NCBI RefSeq assembly: GCF_002008165.1 | Contig: NZ_MRDM01000009.1 | Location: 248,001-312,000, forward strand | Direction of reading: 5' to 3' | Source: Rhizobium laguerreae | GTDB lineage: Bacteria > Pseudomonadota > Alphaproteobacteria > Rhizobiales > Rhizobiaceae | DNA: 64,000 bases | Shown: piece by piece, positions 58,891 to 64,000 of the stretch | Position numbering within the stretch: position 1 is the stretch's first letter | How the letters are laid out: each line of letters starts with the position of its first letter | Position numbers and translations under genes: made by a program | The notes under the pieces: generated by a model | The model's database searches: none | Told to the model about the DNA's origin: nothing | The model's input: the letters and a program-made list of their open reading frames with translations, nothing else

Positions 58891-59735
58891 CGCTGTCGGC
58901 TCAATCCATCCTCGACTTTCCGGTGCCGCAGGCGACACATGTGGTTACCGCAAGGGATGCCATCCTTTACGCCCTGTCAGTTGGCTACGGCACCGACGCG
59001 CCCGACGCGGCATTGAAGTACGTCTATGAACGCGATCTCGCGACCGCGCCGACCCTTGCCAATATCGTGGCGCATCCAGGCCCATGGATGCAGCAGGCAG
59101 GCGTCGACTGGGCCCGTCTGGTGCATTCTGAACATCGCCTGACGATCCACCGGCCGGTCCCGCTCGATGTGCCGCTCATCTCTCGCGCGCGCGTCCTGTC
59201 GGTGGTCGACCGCGGCGTGGAAAAAGGAATGTTCGTCAGCTTCGAACGGCTGATTGCAACCGTGGACAGTGATGAGCCAGTCGCGACCATCGTCCAGACC
59301 AATGCGTGCCGCGGCGACGGTGGATGCGGCTCAGTGGGATCTGCACCCGAACCCTTGTCGAAAGTCCCGGACAGAGGCCCGGACCTTGAATTCAGTGTCT
59401 ACATCCCTGACAACGCCGCACTGCTATATCGCCTGAACGGCGATCTCAATCCGCTGCATGTCGACCCGCAGGCAGCCCGCAAAAGCGGCTTTGACCGACC
59501 TATCCTGCATGGGCTCTGCAGCTTCGGTTATGCTGGCTACGCCATTGTCGCTGCCATCGATCCAAGCATGGCCAGCGGCTTGAGCGCCATCGCGGCGCGT
59601 TTCAGCGCGCCGATCTTTCCCGGCGAAACGATCACCGTGCAGATATGGCGCAACGATGCCGAGATTCGCTTCCGAGGCCTCGTTGTTTCTCGCGGCGCGA
59701 CCATCCTCGACAATGGCATGGCGAGGTTGTCATGA
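58887..59735 (+). CDS. MaoC-family enoyl-CoA hydratase-like protein
   Basis: 282 residues forming two hot-dog folds. The hydratase-2 motif YRLNGDLNPLHVDPQAA (about residues 178-194) carries the catalytic Asp and His, followed by GFDRPILHGLC. It would hydrate a 2-enoyl-CoA. It starts at GTG 58887 (GTGA overlap) and ends with an ATGA overlap to the HutC-type gene. It sits between the SDR and the regulator in the same translational chain. Confidence 0.9.
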   Translation: MTLSAQSILDFPVPQATHVVTARDAILYALSVGYGTDAPDAALKYVYERDLATAPTLANIVAHPGPWMQQAGVDWARLVHSEHRLTIHRPVPLDVPLISRARVLSVVDRGVEKGMFVSFERLIATVDSDEPVATIVQTNACRGDGGCGSVGSAPEPLSKVPDRGPDLEFSVYIPDNAALLYRLNGDLNPLHVDPQAARKSGFDRPILHGLCSFGYAGYAIVAAIDPSMASGLSAIAARFSAPIFPGETITVQIWRNDAEIRFRGLVVSRGATILDNGMARLS

Positions 59736-60499
59736 CGAAAGCGCTCAAGCCTGCCGCCGGCGAGGCGCGCCATTATATCAGGATCAAGGAGCAGATCCTG
59801 GCCGAGATCGCCGAGGGCAAGCTGCAGCCGGGAGACCGGGTATCCTCTGAAAGCGAATTGGTGGCGGCATTCGGCGTCAGCCGCATGACGGCGAACCGGG
59901 CGCTGCGGGAGTTGATGTTCGAGGGTGTTCTCAAGCGATCCGCCGGGATCGGAACCTTCGTTTCACCCAAGCACCTCGACGTCGATCTGCTTCAAATCCG
60001 CAACATAGCCGACGAAATACTGGAACGGGGCCACAAGCATCAGGCAGCGGTCGTCAAGGCCGGCTTGATGAAGGCGGATGCCAACGTCGCCGATGCGCTT
60101 GAACTCATCCTCGGCGCTGAAGTGATGCATTCGCTGATCGTGCACATGGAAAACGACCAGCCGATTCAGGTCGAGGAGCGCTACGTCAATCCGCTGGTGG
60201 CGCCCGACTATCTGTCGAACGACTTCCGCAGCATGACGCCGCACGAATATCTGACGAAGGTGGCTCCGATAACGGCGTTCGAACATATCGTCCAGGCCGT
60301 CAAGCCGGATACGACGATACGCAAATATCTTGGCCTCAGGAATGATCACCCTTGCCTGCGCGTCTTTCGAAGAACCTGGTCAGGCGAGGCCGTCGTGACC
60401 TGTGCGCTGTTATATTACCCCGGCGCGCAATATCGGCTGGAAGCACGGTCCACCAAGGGTCCCTCCAGGCCCGTCGCCATTCTCGGAGAGAAACAGTGA
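59732..60499 (+). CDS. GntR/HutC-family transcriptional regulator
   Basis: 255 residues: winged helix (HYIRIKEQILAEIAEGKLQPGDRVSSESELVAAFGVSRMTANRALRELMFEGVLKR, about residues 14-70) and a UTRA effector domain (about 95-245, ending in RLEARSTKGPSRPVAI). The HutC branch classically senses urocanate. Its start and stop overlap the neighbouring genes by 4 bp. A TGTA-N2-TACA palindrome at the operon promoter is its likely target, and the inducer may be the product of the downstream lyase. Confidence 0.92.
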   Translation: MTKALKPAAGEARHYIRIKEQILAEIAEGKLQPGDRVSSESELVAAFGVSRMTANRALRELMFEGVLKRSAGIGTFVSPKHLDVDLLQIRNIADEILERGHKHQAAVVKAGLMKADANVADALELILGAEVMHSLIVHMENDQPIQVEERYVNPLVAPDYLSNDFRSMTPHEYLTKVAPITAFEHIVQAVKPDTTIRKYLGLRNDHPCLRVFRRTWSGEAVVTCALLYYPGAQYRLEARSTKGPSRPVAILGEKQ

Positions 60500-62001
60500 G
60501 CGCCACCAATTCTCCATCGATCATCCTCAGTGCGGCGCCGCCGACGATCGAGGACATCGCGGCAATTGCCCGTCGGCACGCAAGGATCGAGGTATCCGCC
60601 GAGGTCGATGCTCGGATTGTGGCCGCGCGCGCCGTGGTCGACCGCTATACGGAAAGTGATCTGCCGGTCTATGGCCTGACGACGGGACTTGGGGCGGGGG
60701 TCGATACACGACTTGCAACGGAAGATCTGGTGGCGTTCCAGATGCGGGTGCCGCAAGCCCGCTCCGTCGGCGTCGGAGAACCGCTTGCCCGGGAATCCGT
60801 GCGGGCGATGATGGCCGTCAGGGCCGCCGGCATGGCGGCGGGCGGCTCCGGCGTTTCGCTGAAAGTCTTCCACGGTCTGATTGCCGCCATCAATGCCGGT
60901 GTTCACCCTGTCGTCCCGTCACTGGGCTCGATCGGTGCCGCGGATTTGGCGCCGCTTGCCCATATGAGCCGGGGCCTCCTGGGCTTCGGTGAGATCGAGC
61001 TTGGCGGCGAAGTGCTGCCGGCCGCCATCGCCCTTGAAAGGGCCGGCCTGAAGCCTCTCGAATTCGCGCCGAAGGACGGCCATGCGCTTGTTGTTGCCAA
61101 CAGCCTCTCCATCGGCCTCGCCTGCTTGACGCTCGTGGATATCGAGCGGCTCTTCGATTGGTCCCTGAAGGCGATTGCCGTTAATTTCGAAGCGTTCCGG
61201 GCTAATGTCAGTGCCTTCGACGACCGCGCTCTGGCTGCAAGACCGGCCTTTGGGCAGCGCCGCGTCGCAGCTCGGCTGATGGAGCTTCTTTCGGGCAGCT
61301 CCTTGCTTGCCGCCGATGCAGCAAGGCGTCTGCAGGATCCATTGAGCTACCGCTGCACACCGCAGGTCTGGGGCGCGTTGAGGCATGCGATCGATGAGGC
61401 AAGGCAGGCGACTGACATAGAGCTCGTCAGTTCCAGTGACAATCCTGTCGTGATCGCATCCGAGGGCGTCATTCTTTCACACGGCAATTTTGACATGACC
61501 GCCTTTGTGCTCGCCTGGGAAAGGCTGGGGCAGGCGATGGCGCATTGTGCGGCAGGCACTGCCTATCGGATCATGAAGATCATGTCGCCTGGCATGTCCG
61601 ACCTGCCACGTTTCCTGACCCCGATGGGTCAGAGCCGTACGGGTTTTGCGACGGTGCAAAAAACCGTCTCGGCCATGGAAGCCGAAATCCGCCATCTGGC
61701 CACGCCTGTTTCGCTTTCGCCCATTCCTGTTGCCGATGGCGTCGAAGACCAGGCATCGATGGCTCCGAGCGTTTTGGCAAAGGCGCAGGCGATCGTCGAG
61801 CGCCTGCGCTATCTCACCGCCATCGAACTGATTGCTTCGGTACAGGCCGTCGAGCTCAGAGGCGTCTCAGACGAATTGGGCAAGGGATCGGCGGAAGCCT
61901 ATGCCTTTGTCCGCAGCCACGTCCCGCCGCTTGAAGAGGATCGCGCGCAAGGGCCGGATTTTGCGACGATTGCCGCATTGATCGGGCTCGGCCCGCAATA
62001 A
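60496..62001 (+). CDS. histidine ammonia-lyase-family protein lacking the MIO tripeptide
   Basis: 501 residues from GTG 60496 (GTGA overlap). The fold markers of HAL/PAL are present: VYGLTTGLGAG (Tyr59), LQDPLSYRCTPQVWGALRHAI, SSSDNPVVI...ILSHGNFDMTAFV and VADGVEDQASM. The cofactor loop, normally GSVGASGDLAPLAH, reads GSIGAADLAPLAH (residues 144-156): the Ala-Ser-Gly that cyclises to MIO is missing and the loop is one residue shorter. A canonical MIO-dependent deamination of histidine is therefore unlikely. A non-MIO elimination from a substrate with a better leaving group is the leading idea. No hutU or hutI is adjacent. Confidence 0.88.
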   Translation: MSATNSPSIILSAAPPTIEDIAAIARRHARIEVSAEVDARIVAARAVVDRYTESDLPVYGLTTGLGAGVDTRLATEDLVAFQMRVPQARSVGVGEPLARESVRAMMAVRAAGMAAGGSGVSLKVFHGLIAAINAGVHPVVPSLGSIGAADLAPLAHMSRGLLGFGEIELGGEVLPAAIALERAGLKPLEFAPKDGHALVVANSLSIGLACLTLVDIERLFDWSLKAIAVNFEAFRANVSAFDDRALAARPAFGQRRVAARLMELLSGSSLLAADAARRLQDPLSYRCTPQVWGALRHAIDEARQATDIELVSSSDNPVVIASEGVILSHGNFDMTAFVLAWERLGQAMAHCAAGTAYRIMKIMSPGMSDLPRFLTPMGQSRTGFATVQKTVSAMEAEIRHLATPVSLSPIPVADGVEDQASMAPSVLAKAQAIVERLRYLTAIELIASVQAVELRGVSDELGKGSAEAYAFVRSHVPPLEEDRAQGPDFATIAALIGLGPQ

Positions 62002-62051
62002 GCCGGTTCGCCACTGCCCCGGCAAGAAGGGCAGGGCGCCGACCGGTCATG

Positions 62052-62080
62052 CCGACGGTTATTCCGGGGAATGCCGTCGG
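62052..62080 (+). other. hairpin between the lyase-like gene and the binding-protein gene
   Basis: CCGACGG-TT-ATTCC and GGAAT-G-CCGTCGG pair (62052-62065 with 62068-62080), giving a stem of 7 plus 5 bp. There is no U-tract. It lies 51 bp after the lyase stop and 36 bp before the binding-protein start, so it may limit read-through or stabilise the flanking mRNA. Confidence 0.45.
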
Positions 62081-62115
62081 TTCGTTCATTGAAAAGTCAA
62101 CAAGAGGGAATGACT

Positions 62116-63003
62116 ATGAAAAATTGGACAAAAGGCATTTTTGCAGCCGGCATCATGGCAGCCGCCATGTTTCAGCCTGCATCCGCAGAGACCATCAAGG
62201 TCGGCAGCAAGAACTTCACCGAGCAGTTCATCCTCGCCGAAATGTACGCCGCCGTTTTGGAAAATGCCGGCATCACCGTCGAGCGCAAGATCAACCTCGG
62301 CGGCACGCTGATTGCTCACCAGGCATTGGTGGCCGGCGAGATCGATCTCTATCCGGAATATACCGGCACGGCGCTCGCTTCTGTCGTCAAGGGTGAGATG
62401 TCGACCGACGCCGAGAAGGTCTACACGCAGGTCAAGGACTTCTACGCCAAGCAGTTCAACCTCACCTGGCTGAAGCCGAGCGGCATCAACAATGGCTACG
62501 TCATCGTGGTCCGGCAGGAAACGGCGCAGGCCAACAATCTGAAAAGCCTGTCGGATCTCGCCAAGGTTTCCAAGACCCTGGTCTTCGGCGGCGGCGCTGA
62601 ATTTCCGGACCGCGCCGATGGCCTGCCCGGCCTAAAGCGTGTCTATGACGCCGAGTTCAAGGAGTTCAAGCAGTTTGCCAAGCTTGGCCTTCGTTATGAT
62701 GCGCTGGAACAAAAGGACATTGACGTCGCCAATGGCGCCGCGACCGACTGGCAGATCGGCTCGAAGAACCTCGTGCCGCTGGCAGACGACAAGGGTCTGT
62801 TTCCGCCCTACTACGTGGCCCCCGTCGTCCGCCAGGACGTGCTGAAGGCCAATCCGAAAGTTGCCGAACTGCTGGAAGCGGTCGGCACCCATCTCGATAA
62901 CGAGAAAATGCGCGTCCTCAATGCCAAGGTCGAGACCGATCACGAGGAAGCCAAGGACGTGGCGGTCGAATTCCTCAAGGAAAACGGCCTGCTGCCGAAA
63001 TGA
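62116..63003 (+). CDS. quaternary-ammonium (OpuC/YehZ-type) ABC substrate-binding protein
   Basis: 295 residues with a signal peptide (MKNWTKGIFAAGIMAAAMFQPASA). The mature start IKVGSKNFTEQFILAEMYAAVLENAGITVERK and AGEIDLYPEYTGTAL mark the OpuC/ProX family, whose ligands are glycine betaine, choline, carnitine or, in EgtU, ergothioneine. ATG 62116 fits the AAGAGGGA site; ATG 62110 is too close to it. It lies 114 bp after the lyase homologue. Permease and ATPase genes are not in the window and may follow the last gene. Confidence 0.92.
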   Translation: MKNWTKGIFAAGIMAAAMFQPASAETIKVGSKNFTEQFILAEMYAAVLENAGITVERKINLGGTLIAHQALVAGEIDLYPEYTGTALASVVKGEMSTDAEKVYTQVKDFYAKQFNLTWLKPSGINNGYVIVVRQETAQANNLKSLSDLAKVSKTLVFGGGAEFPDRADGLPGLKRVYDAEFKEFKQFAKLGLRYDALEQKDIDVANGAATDWQIGSKNLVPLADDKGLFPPYYVAPVVRQDVLKANPKVAELLEAVGTHLDNEKMRVLNAKVETDHEEAKDVAVEFLKENGLLPK

Positions 63004-63013
63004 TTGTCACGCC

Positions 63014-63039
63014 CGCGGCCGGGTATCGATCCGGCCGCG
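63014..63039 (+). other. GC-rich hairpin after the OpuC-type binding-protein gene
   Basis: A perfect 9-bp stem (CGCGGCCGG / CCGGCCGCG) with an 8-nt loop, 10 bp after the stop codon, without a U-tract. It occupies the same position as the hairpin after the binding-protein gene at 43021 and probably protects the upstream message. Confidence 0.55.
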
Positions 63040-63121
63040 ATCTGGTGTGGCGATCTTCTTACGGTGTTTGTTCGAAAATCCGTCCGTTCAGCAGCCGGAC
63101 AGGAATGTGGAGAAGCGGGAA

Positions 63122-64000
63122 ATGCAGGAAATCTGGATCGATTATCTCAACGCCCTCGATGCCAAGGCGCTGGCGCTGACAAATGACGAGATTCTCGATG
63201 CGGTGTCGAAAGCGCTGGATGCGCAGGGCAGGGGCGAAACCGTCATCGAGCCGCGTGTTCATCTTGTGCCGGAGAGCTCCGACAAGGGCCATTTCAACGT
63301 GCTTCGCGGCTATGTCAAAGCGCTGAACTATGCCGGCGTCAAGGTCGTCGGCGACTTCGTCGATAACTATAAGGTCGATCTGCCCTCGGAGCTTGCGGTC
63401 CTCAACCTGTTCGACCCGAACACGGGCGTGCCGAAGGCCATCATCGACGCAACTGCTATCACCGACATGCGCACCGGCGCCGTGACTGCCCTTGGCGCAA
63501 AACACCTAGCCCGCAAGAATAGCAAGATTCTCGGCCATATCGGTGCCCGCGGAACCTCCTATTGGAATGTCCGCCTTCTCGATCATCTCTTCGACTTCGA
63601 TGAAATCCGCGTGCATTCGCGCCGCCCGGAAAGTCGCGCTGCCTTCGCAAAGCGTCTTGAGGCGGATCTCGGCAAGAAGATCGTCGTCACCGACAATTGG
63701 GAGGATTGCCTCAAGGGCGCCGATATCATGGTCGAGGCCAGCCGCCTGCCGGAACCGGCGCCGCTGTTCAAGACGGAATGGGTGAAGAAGGGAGCCTTCG
63801 TCGTACCCTATGGCACGATGAGCGCGCTTGAATTCGATCTCACCGATATCATGGACAAGATCGTCGTCGACGATTGGGGACAATGCGGCCCCGGCAAGCC
63901 TTTCGGAGCGCTTCGCCGTCACGTCGACGAGGGCAAGGTGACGGCCGAGAACCTGCATGCCGAAATCGGCCAGATCGTCTGCGGCATGAAACCCGGCCGC
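63122..64000 (+). CDS. ornithine cyclodeaminase/mu-crystallin-family dehydrogenase (3'-truncated)
   Basis: 293 codons run to the window edge with no stop; family members are about 310-350 residues, so little is missing. Markers: MRTGAVTALGAKHLARK, the NAD-binding GHIGARGTSYWNVRLLDHLF, DIMVEASRLPEP, and VDDWGQCG. The family includes ornithine cyclodeaminase, alanine dehydrogenase and ketimine reductases, all acting on amino or imino acids with NAD(P). GGAGAAG precedes the ATG. It follows the binding-protein gene by 118 bp. Confidence 0.87.
   Translation, partial: MQEIWIDYLNALDAKALALTNDEILDAVSKALDAQGRGETVIEPRVHLVPESSDKGHFNVLRGYVKALNYAGVKVVGDFVDNYKVDLPSELAVLNLFDPNTGVPKAIIDATAITDMRTGAVTALGAKHLARKNSKILGHIGARGTSYWNVRLLDHLFDFDEIRVHSRRPESRAAFAKRLEADLGKKIVVTDNWEDCLKGADIMVEASRLPEPAPLFKTEWVKKGAFVVPYGTMSALEFDLTDIMDKIVVDDWGQCGPGKPFGALRRHVDEGKVTAENLHAEIGQIVCGMKPGR

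Noticed and set aside
60496..62001. Calling the lyase homologue hutH
   Set aside because: The MIO-forming tripeptide is absent and the other hut genes are missing, so histidine ammonia-lyase activity is not supported.

Overview
The window is high-GC alphaproteobacterial DNA with the look of a Rhizobium (R. etli / R. leguminosarum type) replicon. It is tightly packed, rich in ABC transporters and LacI/GntR/LysR/AraC/AsnC regulators, and holds a GlgE-TreS/maltokinase-GlgB cluster. Several promoters read as GGAAC-N16/17-cGTT, the signature of the alphaproteobacterial general-stress sigma factor EcfG/RpoE2. The assignment to Rhizobium comes from gene content; nothing in the window names the species or says whether this is chromosome or plasmid.

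Layout. 0-6 kb: 3' end of an RND efflux pump, an esterase-like lipoprotein, an NCS1 nucleobase/allantoin-type permease (with terminator) and a CorA transporter. 6-7.7 kb: a coupled phosphotransferase / metallo-hydrolase pair. 7.7-16.7 kb: glgE, treS-maltokinase fusion and glgB in one translationally coupled operon, behind an EcfG-like promoter. 16.7-20.2 kb: a TPP enzyme plus aromatic-type aminotransferase, divergent from an AsnC regulator. 20.2-23 kb: a siderophore/cobalamin-type ABC transporter. 23-24.8 kb: a three-gene stress operon. 25-33 kb: a 2099-residue soluble kinase with 11 exact-length 92-residue HAMP repeats, and a second hybrid kinase. 33-33.7 kb: a type II toxin-antitoxin locus whose toxin is frameshifted. 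33.8-37.5 kb: treZ and malQ. 37.5-41 kb: small, mostly uncharacterised stress-type proteins. 41-46 kb: LacI-controlled amino-acid ABC transporter (permease-ATPase fusion) plus a DadA-like oxidase. 46-50 kb: homologues of E. coli ybhP, ybhN and clsB, all near EcfG-like promoters. 50-56.4 kb: DUF763, EamA exporter, SDR/AraC pair, LysR/YeiH pair. 56.5-64 kb: an operon of CoA-transferase, SDR, MaoC hydratase, HutC-type regulator and a histidine-ammonia-lyase homologue, followed by an OpuC-type binding protein and an ornithine-cyclodeaminase-like gene cut by the window end.

How they work together. The carbohydrate genes form the trehalose-maltose-1-phosphate-glucan route plus glucan trimming to trehalose. 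The stress-promoter genes (glgE operon, 24.8 kb operon, small proteins, cls/ybhN/ybhP set) look like one dispersed general-stress module. The most novel-looking locus is the last one. Its ammonia-lyase homologue lacks the Ala-Ser-Gly tripeptide that forms the MIO cofactor, yet it sits in a HutC-type operon with its own TGTA-N2-TACA operator and with CoA activation, hydration and oxidation enzymes. I infer a pathway in which an amine is eliminated from a (possibly quaternary-ammonium) amino acid and the resulting enoate is processed as a CoA ester.
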